Assembly: GCA_905201915.1 (NCBI GenBank)
Contig: CAJKQE010000009.1
Location: forward strand, 1-45,782
From: an uncultured Lachnospiraceae bacterium
Lineage (GTDB): Bacteria; Bacillota; Clostridia; Lachnospirales; Lachnospiraceae
Direction: 5' to 3'
Length of the DNA: 45,782 nucleotides
Position numbers and translations under genes: made by a program
The notes under the pieces: model-generated
Told to the model about the DNA's origin: nothing
Seen by the model: the letters and a program-made list of their open reading frames with translations, nothing else
The model's database searches: none
Part shown: positions 26,399-34,645 of the stretch, piece after piece
How the letters are laid out: the number at the start of each line of letters is the position of its first letter
Numbering within the stretch: position 1 is the stretch's first letter

Positions 26399-27160
26399 TT
26401 GTTTAAACGCTTTTTAAACACCATATTTTTGCTGGCATTCGCCGGACTTCTGGTCTTTTCTGCTGTATCCATACTTCCTGATATAATCTCTGTAAGCAAC
26501 ACAGTTGGAGGTAAAGAATTGCCTATTTACTGTGTAGAAACGGAAAAGCCTCAAATTTCCATCAGTTTTGATGCTGCCTGGGGAAATGAAGACACACAGA
26601 CTATTTTAGATATTTTGGCAAGCCACAATGTAAAAGCAACTTTTTTCATGACAGGGGGATGGGTAGAAAGCTATCCTGAAGATGTAAAGAAAATTTATGA
26701 AGGCGGACATGATTTAGGCAACCACAGCGAAAATCACAAACACATGCCTCAACTAAGCAACGAAGAAAAAACGCAGGAATTGATGACGGTACATAATAAA
26801 GTAAAAGAACTGACCGGATTTGATATGTTTTTATTCCGTCCGCCTTATGGAGACTACGACAATCAAGTTATCCAAAATGCCAAAGAAAATAATTATTATC
26901 CAATTCAATGGGACGTAGATTCTCTGGACTGGAAGGATTATGGAGCTGAAGATATTGTAAAACGTGTAACAGAGCACAAAGCCCTTGGAAACGGAAGCAT
27001 TATTCTATGCCATAACGGCGCTAAATACACAAAAGACGCACTTGATACATTAATTACCACATTACAGGATAAAGGATACGAATTCGTACCTATTTCTCAA
27101 CTGATTTATAAAGACAATTACCACTTAAACCACGAAGGACGACAAATTCTAGATAAGTAG
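26399..27160 (+). CDS. PdaB-like polysaccharide deacetylase (NodB domain), TTG start
   Basis: 253 aa: short basic head, one membrane/signal-anchor segment (about 8-28), then an extracytoplasmic NodB-homology domain. Motif 1 reads SFDAAWGNED (like PdaB FDxxW, not TFDDG), motif 2 GNHSENH gives the two metal His, motif 3 RPPYGDY and motif 5 ILCHNG follow. It should remove acetyl groups from cell-wall or spore-cortex glycans, or be a weakly active PdaB type since the second motif-1 Asp is Ala. I place the start at TTG 26399 because AAGGAG lies exactly 7 nt upstream; an ATG 63 nt earlier lacks an RBS. Confidence 0.85.
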   Translation: MFKRFLNTIFLLAFAGLLVFSAVSILPDIISVSNTVGGKELPIYCVETEKPQISISFDAAWGNEDTQTILDILASHNVKATFFMTGGWVESYPEDVKKIYEGGHDLGNHSENHKHMPQLSNEEKTQELMTVHNKVKELTGFDMFLFRPPYGDYDNQVIQNAKENNYYPIQWDVDSLDWKDYGAEDIVKRVTEHKALGNGSIILCHNGAKYTKDALDTLITTLQDKGYEFVPISQLIYKDNYHLNHEGRQILDK

Positions 27161-27184
27161 AAATGAGACGCAATTTCCTATGAA

Positions 27185-27220
27185 AGAACAAAGGGCACCG
27201 GTAATTTCTGCCGATGCCCT
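27185..27220 (-). terminator. pduL terminator
   Basis: Ten-bp stem with one wobble (27192-27201 and 27211-27220), followed by TTTGTTC on the minus strand. No T run follows on the plus strand, so it serves pduL rather than the deacetylase. Confidence 0.8.
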
Positions 27221-27233
27221 GTCCAAAATTCAA

Positions 27234-27806
27234 TTATTTAATAATCATTTCTCCGAAGCATTCTTTACCTGGTGCTAAAGCGTTTGCTTCATCTGTATCA
27301 ATATGAGCTGCTGTTGCATAAGATGCACTTACACGAACAACTACATCACCAAATGTTAAAGATCTTCCGTTTGGAGATTCAATAGCTAAATCAACGATCT
27401 GTTTGTCAGCTACACCTGCTTTTTCAGCATCTTCCGGTGTCATGTGTACGTGACGTTTTGCAGCGATTACACCTTCTGTCAATTCAACTTCACCTGCTGG
27501 TCCAACAATCTTACATGCACCTGAGTCTTTAATATCTCCGGATTCACGAATTGGAGCAACTACACCGATGCTTCTTGCATCTGTTAAAGAAACTTCTACC
27601 TGTGTATCATTTCTTACAGGTCCTAAAACAGACATTTTCAGGCTGCCTTTTGTTCCGATTACTTCAACTTTTTCTTCACATGCGAACTGTCCAGGCTGGC
27701 TTAACATTTTTTTCACTGTTAATTCATGTCCTTTACCGAACAGAACTTCTAAATGCTCCTGAGATAAATGTACGTGTCTTGCAGATGTTTCTACTAATAC
27801 TTTCAT
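27234..27806 (-). CDS. pduL: Phosphate acyltransferase PduL
   Basis: 190 aa. PduL exchanges CoA and phosphate on propionyl or acetyl groups. The two Zn-binding repeats are clear: SARHVHLS near the N-terminus and AKRHVHM in the second half, with KIVGPAGEVEL and ASYATAAHIDTDEAN between and after. No microcompartment targeting extension or shell genes are seen, so this is probably a housekeeping phosphotransacetylase used in acetate or propionate formation. The start is the ATG after GGAGGAT; an upstream GTG overlaps that RBS and is rejected. Confidence 0.92.
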   Translation of the reverse strand: MKVLVETSARHVHLSQEHLEVLFGKGHELTVKKMLSQPGQFACEEKVEVIGTKGSLKMSVLGPVRNDTQVEVSLTDARSIGVVAPIRESGDIKDSGACKIVGPAGEVELTEGVIAAKRHVHMTPEDAEKAGVADKQIVDLAIESPNGRSLTFGDVVVRVSASYATAAHIDTDEANALAPGKECFGEMIIK

Positions 27807-27846
27807 TTTGAAATCCTCCACTTTTTTGAAATATTCATTACCTTCA

Positions 27847-27874
27847 ATTATAACTTTTTCCCTGTACTTGTCAA
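27847..27874 (-). promoter_or_regulatory. pduL promoter
   Basis: Consensus on the minus strand: TTGACA (27869-27874), 16-bp spacer, TATAAT (27847-27852), 41 nt before the ATG. It starts within 8 nt of the end of the J-domain gene, so that gene has no separate terminator here. Confidence 0.9.
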
Positions 27875-27881
27875 CTTATAT

Positions 27882-28505
27882 TTAAACACTTTCTTCCTTA
27901 GGAAACTTATTTTTTAAATAATCATATTCCTCCATGATGCTTCTGGTAATTTCATCTTCACCAAAACTATTATCTGGATGATAAATTCGAAGAAGGGCAT
28001 AATAGCGTTTTTTCAGTTCTTCCTGACTTTTAATCCCTTTAAAATAATGAATATGAAATCCAGCATCATCTGTTTCCTTTCCTTTATATCCGCCCTCAAA
28101 AGCAGACCATTGATAGTCCGGTCTTTTATAGAAGGCTTTCCAATTATCTGAATTTCCCATATACCATTTCCAAGTCCAGCTACATACTGCCTCAAGTACT
28201 ACCATTACCATAGCAACTCCTGTAGCCGGAATATACGCTAATCCTCCTGCAGCTGCCATTGTCAGAATAATTGCCGGAATTCCCGGCCCATTTCCATTTA
28301 TCTGCAATACAATTTCAATCAAAACTCCTATGGACAGCATTACTGCCGAAACAATACACACAAAAGAAACTACCGCTCCACACATTTTTAAAAAGAATTG
28401 AATTCCTCTTACTACTATAAATATAGCTGCCAGTGGGATTGCCAGTACAATCTTTAATAAAATAAGCAACGCTTTTCCTATCTTTTTCTTATCTATTTCT
28501 CGCAT
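27882..28505 (-). CDS. Membrane protein with C-terminal J domain
   Basis: 207 aa. Two long hydrophobic regions (about 10-68 and 76-110) give probably four membrane segments. After a charged stretch, residues about 155-200 form a J-domain: FKGIKSQEELKKRYYALLRIYHPDN with the invariant HPD (176-178, quoted only as YHPDN for the core) and a following helix ending YDYLKNKF. J domains stimulate Hsp70 (DnaK) ATPase, so this would recruit DnaK to the membrane. I do not recognise a named family for the membrane part. It stands between spmB (70-nt gap) and pduL. Confidence 0.7.
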   Translation of the reverse strand: MREIDKKKIGKALLILLKIVLAIPLAAIFIVVRGIQFFLKMCGAVVSFVCIVSAVMLSIGVLIEIVLQINGNGPGIPAIILTMAAAGGLAYIPATGVAMVMVVLEAVCSWTWKWYMGNSDNWKAFYKRPDYQWSAFEGGYKGKETDDAGFHIHYFKGIKSQEELKKRYYALLRIYHPDNSFGEDEITRSIMEEYDYLKNKFPKEESV

Positions 28506-28575
28506 CTTTTTCCCTACATTTCATCTACTGTTTTTTTTAGTTTATCACATTTGATAGAAATTTCACAGAAAAATT

Positions 28576-29100
28576 TTACATGTTACCAGCTAAAAATATA
28601 CTGACAGCAATACCTGCGATGGTTGCCAGCAACGCTCCCACAACAGTATATCTTGTTTTGTTTACGTTCGCTGCTATGAAATAGACCGAAATGGTATAAA
28701 AAATTGTTTCCGTACAGGACATCATAATTGATGCAATCAAGCCAATATAGGAATCTGTTCCAAATTCCTTAAAAATATCAAGAACCAGCCCCGTTGCCGC
28801 ACTTGAAGAAAACATTCTGATAATAGCAAGGGGAACCAGTTCTGAGGGAAAACCGATATGTGTTGTAAAGTTGCCCAGTAGGTATCCCAGCATATCCAAA
28901 AATCCTGATGCCCGAAGCACTCCCACCGCCACCATTAACCCTATTAGAGTAGGTAAAATTTTAACAACTGTCAAAAGACCATCCTTTGCCCCTTTTACAA
29001 ATTCTTCATATACATGGCATTTCATAAGAATACCAAATCCCACAATATAGAATAATATTAAAGGTATACTTATCTCTGATAAAAAAACCAAAAACTTCAT
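28576..29100 (-). CDS. spmB: Spore maturation protein SpmB
   Basis: 174 aa with five or so membrane segments and the nucleoside-recognition (Gate-like) motifs VKILPTLIGLMVAVGVLRASG and MFSSSAATGLVLDIF typical of SpmB, about its usual length. With SpmA it is needed for spore-core dehydration in Bacillus. Here the spmA partner, usually directly upstream, is missing: a CorA gene takes that place (gap 61 nt). It may be transcribed with the bce-like/CorA run, though a hidden promoter is possible. RBS CAGGAG. Confidence 0.88.
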   Translation of the reverse strand: MKFLVFLSEISIPLILFYIVGFGILMKCHVYEEFVKGAKDGLLTVVKILPTLIGLMVAVGVLRASGFLDMLGYLLGNFTTHIGFPSELVPLAIIRMFSSSAATGLVLDIFKEFGTDSYIGLIASIMMSCTETIFYTISVYFIAANVNKTRYTVVGALLATIAGIAVSIFLAGNM

Positions 29101-29161
29101 ATATACTCCTGATGCCTTTTGTTCTATATTTACGCTGAATTTGCAAAAAAAGAATTGCCTT

Positions 29162-30031
29162 TTATATTTTCCTGTGCTTTTTTAAATATCCTTTTTTTCT
29201 GAAATAACACACCTCTACTGCAATAATCGCAATCGTAATCAAAATCACCGTCAGATATCCATATTTCCATCTTAAAAGCGGCATATTAGGAAAATTCATA
29301 CCATACCATCCTGCCAACAGCGACAATGGTAGAAATACTGTGGTGACAATGGTTAAAATTGTCATAATTTCATTTTGAGAAATATCAATCTGTGCCTGAT
29401 ATAATTCATGAAGCTGCAAAAGATTTTCCCGAATGTTCTCTGTATAACCATGAAGGCGAGACACACGGCTTGCCAGCATTTTCCATCCTACTTTCAGCTC
29501 TTCTGACAAGCACTCACCAAAATTTCCCTGTATTTCTTCTATCACATCTAAAAGCTGTACATAAAATCCGTGAAGACGTGTCATTGCCCTGCGGAACCTC
29601 ATTAAAACCTGAGGAAAATCTCTTGGCGGCTGAGCAATTAAAATATCTTCCAATTCTGTAATCCTCTCTTCTATCCTTTGCAAATAGGGCACCTCATCTT
29701 CAATCAACCCATTAAAAACCATCAACAATATCTGTAATTCCTGTAATTCTCCTGTACCTTCCATATCCTTTAGTTTCTCCAGCACAGGATAAATAATCCC
29801 CTCTTCATCCAGAAAGAGCACTTCTCCCTTCCACACATAATATGCTGCAATCAAAAACTTCCCCTGAAGATTTCTCTTATCCGGTATTTTTAAAATCCCA
29901 AACATGCCATCTGGAAAAAATTCTGTTTTACAATATGCCGCTTCCTCCAGACTTTTCATAAAAAGTCTTTTATAAGGATATTTTACCGGAGAAGTAAGAA
30001 ATTCCTCTTTGCTCATAAAGTTCACCTTCAT
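29162..30031 (-). CDS. CorA-like divalent-cation transporter
   Basis: 289 aa. Cytoplasmic alpha/beta and long-helix region (about 1-225), then two C-terminal membrane helices. The signature between them is GWYGMNFPNMP with the GMN selectivity loop. This matches the CorA/ZntB Mg2+ (or Ni2+, Zn2+, Co2+) channel superfamily; it is on the short side. The start codon overlaps the stop of the upstream histidine kinase by 4 nt, so it is translationally coupled to the bce-like two-component system, an unusual pairing. Ion unknown. Confidence 0.9.
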   Translation of the reverse strand: MKVNFMSKEEFLTSPVKYPYKRLFMKSLEEAAYCKTEFFPDGMFGILKIPDKRNLQGKFLIAAYYVWKGEVLFLDEEGIIYPVLEKLKDMEGTGELQELQILLMVFNGLIEDEVPYLQRIEERITELEDILIAQPPRDFPQVLMRFRRAMTRLHGFYVQLLDVIEEIQGNFGECLSEELKVGWKMLASRVSRLHGYTENIRENLLQLHELYQAQIDISQNEIMTILTIVTTVFLPLSLLAGWYGMNFPNMPLLRWKYGYLTVILITIAIIAVEVCYFRKKGYLKKHRKI

Positions 30032-31083
30032 ACAATCTCCTCCTGCTTTTTTACTTTAAGAAATTCTATAATCAACCGAAATCCTCCTGCTTCTCTGTTT
30101 TCGGCTCTGCATACAAGCTTCATATTTTCTGCCATTTTTTTCACAAGATACAGTCCTATTCCCGTAGACTTCTTGTTTTCCTGTCCATTGCTGCCTGTAA
30201 ATCCCTTTTCAAAAACAAAAGGTAAATCCACCTCTGAAACCCCTTTTCCATTATCTTCTATACTAATATAAATCTTTTCATCCTTCTCATAAGCTGAAAA
30301 AATAATCTGCCCGTTTTTTTCTTTTCTATACTGAATACTATTGCTCACAACCTGAGATACTATAAACTCCAAATTTTTCCTGTCTGTAAAAATTTCTTTC
30401 ACTTCTAAGTTTTCCACTATAGAAATTTTACTCTCTGTCAATAAATATTCATACGCCTCCAACACGTAATCTATACAATCCTGCAGATTCACCCACTCCA
30501 TAATTTCTCTCTTATGGTCATAAGACAAACGGGAAAAATATAAAATTTGTGACACATATTCCTGTAACTGTACATTCATATATTGAAGCTTCTGATACAC
30601 TTTAGGACTCATCTCATCCTCACGATTTTCTAACAACAAAGTAAACCAGGATATGGGTGTCTTTATTTCATGTACCCATGTTTCCACATACTCTTGCTGC
30701 TGTCCAAGTGCCAGAAACATATCTTTCTTTTCTGCCTCAATATTCTCTATTTTTTCTCTTAACTTTTCTATTATCCACTTTTCTTCAAAAGATAATAACT
30801 CGGTATTTAATTCTTTGCTCAGATTGTTTTTATCACTGAAAAGCTCTTGAAAATAAAGAAATTTTTTATTTTTCTTTTTCATTTTGTCCAAAAAAAGGAA
30901 TACAAAAATCACACCTGTAAAAAGTATGAATATAGCTGCCAGTTTTTCACTTTTTCTATTATCCAGCAGCCACAAACAGAAAAAACAAAAACAATCGAAA
31001 AACAGCAGAGCAACAAAGAACCATGTATTTTCCTTGCATACTTCTCCTGCTGTCTGCCATTTTCTTTTTCTATCATTCTCCAT
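30028..31083 (-). CDS. BceS-type sensor histidine kinase
   Basis: 351 aa. Two closely spaced membrane helices (about 21-40 and 48-65) leave almost no outside domain, the hallmark of intramembrane-sensing kinases that rely on a BceAB-type transporter for signal. Phospho-acceptor His138 lies in ETWVHEIKTPISW, and the HATPase has NSIQYR, DNGKGV and STGIGLYLV. It overlaps the response regulator by 11 nt and CorA by 4 nt. The likely input is a cell-wall-active peptide such as bacitracin, but no specificity can be read. Confidence 0.88.
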   Translation of the reverse strand: MENDRKRKWQTAGEVCKENTWFFVALLFFDCFCFFCLWLLDNRKSEKLAAIFILFTGVIFVFLFLDKMKKKNKKFLYFQELFSDKNNLSKELNTELLSFEEKWIIEKLREKIENIEAEKKDMFLALGQQQEYVETWVHEIKTPISWFTLLLENREDEMSPKVYQKLQYMNVQLQEYVSQILYFSRLSYDHKREIMEWVNLQDCIDYVLEAYEYLLTESKISIVENLEVKEIFTDRKNLEFIVSQVVSNSIQYRKEKNGQIIFSAYEKDEKIYISIEDNGKGVSEVDLPFVFEKGFTGSNGQENKKSTGIGLYLVKKMAENMKLVCRAENREAGGFRLIIEFLKVKKQEEIV

Positions 31084-31741
31084 TCCAGAGATACCCCCTT
31101 CCCCGAACAGTCTGTACCATGTTTTCTAATCCCAATGTATTCAATGTTTTACGTAACCGTGTCATATTCACCTGAAGAATATTTTCATCTACATAGACTT
31201 GTGTTCCCCACACTTTCAAAAATAAATCTTCTTTTGAAACAATTTCTCCCCGATGCTCTAAAAGCACCTCCAGAATTTTTCCTTCTTTCTCCGGCAATAC
31301 CTTTGAATAGTTTTCGGTATAAAGTGTATAGGTATGCCTGTCCAAATAAAACCCGTTGCCCTTTAGAATGCCTTCAAAACTGGAAAAACGCTGTAACGTA
31401 TTCTCGATACGTGCCAAAAGCCGTCCCTTATGGTACGGCTTTGTCAAGAAATCATCGGCTCCCAACTTCAGCCCATGAATTTCATCTTCAATCTGTGTCC
31501 GTGAAGTCAGAATAATCACCGGATACAGATTTTTTTCTTTTAATTGTTTGCATATTTCAAATCCTGATTTTTGGGGCAAATTAATATCTAAAAGCACAAG
31601 AGCCGGTTTGCTTTTCTTAATTTCTTCATAAACATTCTGAAAATCACAAATTTGCACGACTTCATAGCCTTCCTTTTCCAGAATATCTGCCAGCTCCTCT
31701 CTCATAAAAATATCATCTTCCACTATGGTAATTCTGCTCAT
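31073..31741 (-). CDS. BceR-type OmpR-family response regulator
   Basis: 222 aa. Receiver with EDD, phospho-acceptor Asp52 (LVLLDINLPQKSG) and Lys in LTKPYHKG, followed by an OmpR winged helix (about 130-222; VSKEDLFLKVWG, NMTRLRKTL). Paralog type is BceR/GraR from its partners. The ATG at 31741 gives the usual MSRITIVEDD start; a GTG three codons earlier has AGGA at 7 nt and cannot be excluded. The probable target is the site before the bceA-like gene. Confidence 0.9.
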   Translation of the reverse strand: MSRITIVEDDIFMREELADILEKEGYEVVQICDFQNVYEEIKKSKPALVLLDINLPQKSGFEICKQLKEKNLYPVIILTSRTQIEDEIHGLKLGADDFLTKPYHKGRLLARIENTLQRFSSFEGILKGNGFYLDRHTYTLYTENYSKVLPEKEGKILEVLLEHRGEIVSKEDLFLKVWGTQVYVDENILQVNMTRLRKTLNTLGLENMVQTVRGRGYLWNGE

Positions 31742-31759
31742 AAACCCCACTCACTTTTC

Positions 31760-33796
31760 CTATTCATCTCTTTTTCGTTCTAATAAAGCATGAATATTTC
31801 TATCACTGTTTTTCATCACCGCTCTGATATATACCCATTCTACCACAACAATGAGAATTACTACAACAAAAGACATCACAATCATACTGCTCTGCTGTTG
31901 TTCATAATAAGAAGCCAGAAGTCCATTTGTCATTGCCCAAATTCCAAAAACAGAGCTGACAACAGCCACTGCTACCGGAAGGAAAAAGTACCAACACACC
32001 TGTGCTCTCCCTGACTTTGAAGCCTTTGCAAAATCTGCTCCAAGAGCAAACAAAGTCTGATAACGTTTTCCTGTTTTTCTTTGGTACATAAGAAACTGTG
32101 TGCCAATTGCCGTATTGCCTATAATTAAAAATACCACTCCAAGATAAACAGATAAATACGTTTCTGACACCATATAGAATAAATATCTTCCCATATTTTC
32201 CATATAGCTTTCATACTCTATTCCTGTTTTTGCCAGTTCTTTATTGATATCTGTGAAGCTTTTAATCAAGCCTTCTTTCTCGATTATCTTGTTATCCATT
32301 ACTGCATTCCAATAGCACTGCGTACTGTCTTTTTTACACAAAGAATCAAATATACTATCTTCTACAATCAATGCGTCCATAAGCGTGATTTTATCATCCG
32401 TCACCACATCATAGGACATAACCTTTTCTTTCATAAGATAGTCCTGTCCGTCAATTTGCAGACGCACACCTGTTTTCAAGGCTTCTTCTAATATCCCTAT
32501 ACTTTCTTCATCTCTTAGTTCAGGATCTTCATATAAAACCACTTCATTTTTTTCTAACTGTAAAGGTTCTTTTCCCGCTGACTCTAAAAGCTGATTATAA
32601 CTGGATAACCTCACCATATATGGGCTGTCTGAATATTCCAGATTATTGATTATATTATTTCTGACATCTGATATGGGTAATTTTTCCAATGCCGCTATCA
32701 TCTCTTTATTGGAAAAGGTATGTTCTCCTTCAAAGGTAGGCATAAGTGAAATCTCCATTTGATAGAAGTTCTTAAATTTATCCATAACACCTGCTCTCTC
32801 CAGCTTCTCTTTTACCCCCCCTTCTTCGCCGACAAAGGTAAAATCTATAAAGCGTTCCGGTTTCTGTGAAAATGCCGCAGAAATCCCGAAAGAAAGACAA
32901 CAAAATGCAATCAAAAGCAAAAGAGAACAGGATGCCAGAAATCCGCTTTTCAGAAAAACACTTTCCTGTAACTGCCGAAGGGTAAAGGTTCTAAGTCCTT
33001 TTGATTTCTTTTTCAGAGCTCTCTGAAAAAGGAAATAAAAGCCTTTAAACAAGAAATAAGTTCCTGCTATTCCAAAGAGCAAAGTCCATAAAAGAGAACG
33101 CATCTGCTCCCATAAGCCCTCTCTCAAGCCCAGTGAATATGCTATTCCAAGAAAAATAAGACCAATAAAAAAGAAAAAACACGAGGTCAGTCTTTTTGTT
33201 CTCTTTTTCTCACTTTCATCTGAATTTTTCATTAAGACATAAGGATCTTTATTCACTGTTATTCCGCTTAAAATGCTTATAATTACAATCTTAATCAGAA
33301 CAATTCCCACCACAGTCCACAAAACAGCCGTCCATGCAATAATAAAACGATGTCCTAAAATCCCCAGACCAATCACTCTTGATACTGTAAGACTGATAAT
33401 TTCTGTCAATAAAATAGCAATGGGAAAGCCTGCCAGAAAAGCAACTGCCGTATTTACCATATCTTCTGCAATAAGCATAAAAAACAGGCGGCTTCTCTTC
33501 ATCCCCATCATCAGATAAAGCCCTAGTTCATGGCTTCTTCGCTCCAACTGATACCGTGTTGTAAAAAATACCAAAAAGGACAGGACAAAAAGCGAAAACA
33601 CATAAAATATCGGAATAAGAAGCAAAAGCTTCTGAACAGCATCACTTTCCATACTCTTTATGAATTTCATTACATCCTGATTTTCTATGGATAAAATCAC
33701 ATAGAAAGCTACTACGGAAATCACTAAAGAGGCAAAATAAAGGCTGTTTTCCTTCCTGCCCGATTTGCTGTTTCTCTTAATCAGATTACAAAACAT
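31760..33796 (-). CDS. BceB-type ABC transporter permease
   Basis: 678 aa. Ten membrane segments in the BceB pattern: an early FtsX-type group, more segments to about residue 310, then a roughly 200-residue extracytoplasmic domain (about 310-525), and two or three C-terminal helices. The large outside domain is where Bce-type permeases bind peptide antibiotics or lipid-II-cycle complexes and signal to BceS. It overlaps the ATPase gene by 11 nt. The conserved QTLFALG segment lies in the C-terminal FtsX unit. Confidence 0.9.
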   Translation of the reverse strand: MFCNLIKRNSKSGRKENSLYFASLVISVVAFYVILSIENQDVMKFIKSMESDAVQKLLLLIPIFYVFSLFVLSFLVFFTTRYQLERRSHELGLYLMMGMKRSRLFFMLIAEDMVNTAVAFLAGFPIAILLTEIISLTVSRVIGLGILGHRFIIAWTAVLWTVVGIVLIKIVIISILSGITVNKDPYVLMKNSDESEKKRTKRLTSCFFFFIGLIFLGIAYSLGLREGLWEQMRSLLWTLLFGIAGTYFLFKGFYFLFQRALKKKSKGLRTFTLRQLQESVFLKSGFLASCSLLLLIAFCCLSFGISAAFSQKPERFIDFTFVGEEGGVKEKLERAGVMDKFKNFYQMEISLMPTFEGEHTFSNKEMIAALEKLPISDVRNNIINNLEYSDSPYMVRLSSYNQLLESAGKEPLQLEKNEVVLYEDPELRDEESIGILEEALKTGVRLQIDGQDYLMKEKVMSYDVVTDDKITLMDALIVEDSIFDSLCKKDSTQCYWNAVMDNKIIEKEGLIKSFTDINKELAKTGIEYESYMENMGRYLFYMVSETYLSVYLGVVFLIIGNTAIGTQFLMYQRKTGKRYQTLFALGADFAKASKSGRAQVCWYFFLPVAVAVVSSVFGIWAMTNGLLASYYEQQQSSMIVMSFVVVILIVVVEWVYIRAVMKNSDRNIHALLERKRDE

Positions 33797-34562
33797 TGGC
33801 GCTTCCTCCTCCCAGTGCAGCTGTTACCTCCAATATTCTCAGATAAAAATCAGACTGGCTTTCATTTGGAAGCTGACGCCGAAGTTCATGAAAAATAACT
33901 CCATCCTGAATAAATAAAATTCTGCTGCAATAACTTGCCGCATTGGCATCGTGAGTTACCATCATTACCGTTGTTTTAAAATCTTTACACACACCATTTA
34001 TTTTTTCTAAAAGCTTTTTGGCGCTGTGGCTGTCCAAAGCTCCTGTAGGCTCATCCGCCAATAAAATTTTCGGCTGGGAAATAAGAGCTCTTGCTGCCGC
34101 TGCCCTTTGCTTTTGACCTCCTGAAATCTGAGAAGGAAACTTATCTAACACATCCTGCATCTCCAGATAGTGTGCCAATTCCATACATTTGTTTTCTGCC
34201 TGTTTCTGGCTGTCGCCATGGATGGCAGAAGGCAGGAGAATATTTTCTTCTACTGTAAGGTTATCTAAAAGCTCAAAATCCTGAAACAGGTATCCGATTT
34301 CTTTGCCTCGAAACTGTGCCAACTTTTTTCCTTTAAATCTACCAATATCTTCTCCCGACAGTAAAATTTTCCCTTCTGTCGGCTTTAACATGGTTGCAAT
34401 ACAGTTCAAAAGTGTAGTCTTTCCAGAACCGCTGCTCCCCATAATTCCCAGAAATTCCCCTTCCAGAACCTGAAAAGAAACTCCGTTTAAAGCTTTTGTC
34501 TCTCCTGCTTTTCTTCCATAACTTCTCTTTAACCCTTGTATTTCTAATAATGTTTTTCCCAT
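33786..34562 (-). CDS. BceA-type ABC transporter ATP-binding protein
   Basis: 258 aa. Walker A GSSGSGKTT, Q-loop YLFQDFELLDNLTVEEN, signature SGGQKQR, Walker B ILLADEPTGALD and the switch His in VMMVTHDANAA. The arrangement with the permease, regulator and kinase is the classical bceAB-bceRS set on one strand. A candidate response-regulator site lies just upstream. RBS GAGGAG. Confidence 0.93.
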   Translation of the reverse strand: MGKTLLEIQGLKRSYGRKAGETKALNGVSFQVLEGEFLGIMGSSGSGKTTLLNCIATMLKPTEGKILLSGEDIGRFKGKKLAQFRGKEIGYLFQDFELLDNLTVEENILLPSAIHGDSQKQAENKCMELAHYLEMQDVLDKFPSQISGGQKQRAAAARALISQPKILLADEPTGALDSHSAKKLLEKINGVCKDFKTTVMMVTHDANAASYCSRILFIQDGVIFHELRRQLPNESQSDFYLRILEVTAALGGGSANVL

Positions 34563-34594
34563 ATACTCCTCATCTCCTTATCTAAGATACCTTT

Positions 34595-34639
34595 ATTATA
34601 AAAGATGACAGATGGAAAAAACACTTACATCTTTTGTAA
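34595..34639 (-). promoter_or_regulatory. bceA-like promoter with BceR-type operator
   Basis: Minus strand: TATAAT at 34595-34600, 17-bp spacer, very weak -35 TGTTTT (34618-34623), and directly beyond it the inverted repeat TTACA-N5-TGTAA (34625-34629 and 34635-34639). B. subtilis BceR sites are described as TNACA-N4-TGTAA in the same place upstream of a poor -35; this one has one extra spacer base. The same repeat flanked by a T run also looks like the terminator of the upstream permease gene. Confidence 0.6.
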
Positions 34640-34640
34640 G
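34612..34640 (-). terminator. Possible terminator of the 1127-aa permease gene
   Basis: Stem CTTACA/TGTAAG (34624-34640) followed by TGTTTTTT on the minus strand, 6 nt after the permease stop. It shares its bases with the candidate bceA operator, so one element may do both jobs. Confidence 0.5.
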
Positions 34641-34645
34641 AATTC

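Noticed and set aside
17474..27185. Fifteen-base match CAATTTCCTATGAAA at 17474-17488 and 27171-27185
   Set aside because: One such AT-rich match is expected by chance in a window of this size, and there is no flanking similarity.
30847..31515. Plus-strand frame of 222 codons
   Set aside because: It is antisense to the well-supported BceR/BceS-type genes and shows shadow-frame composition.
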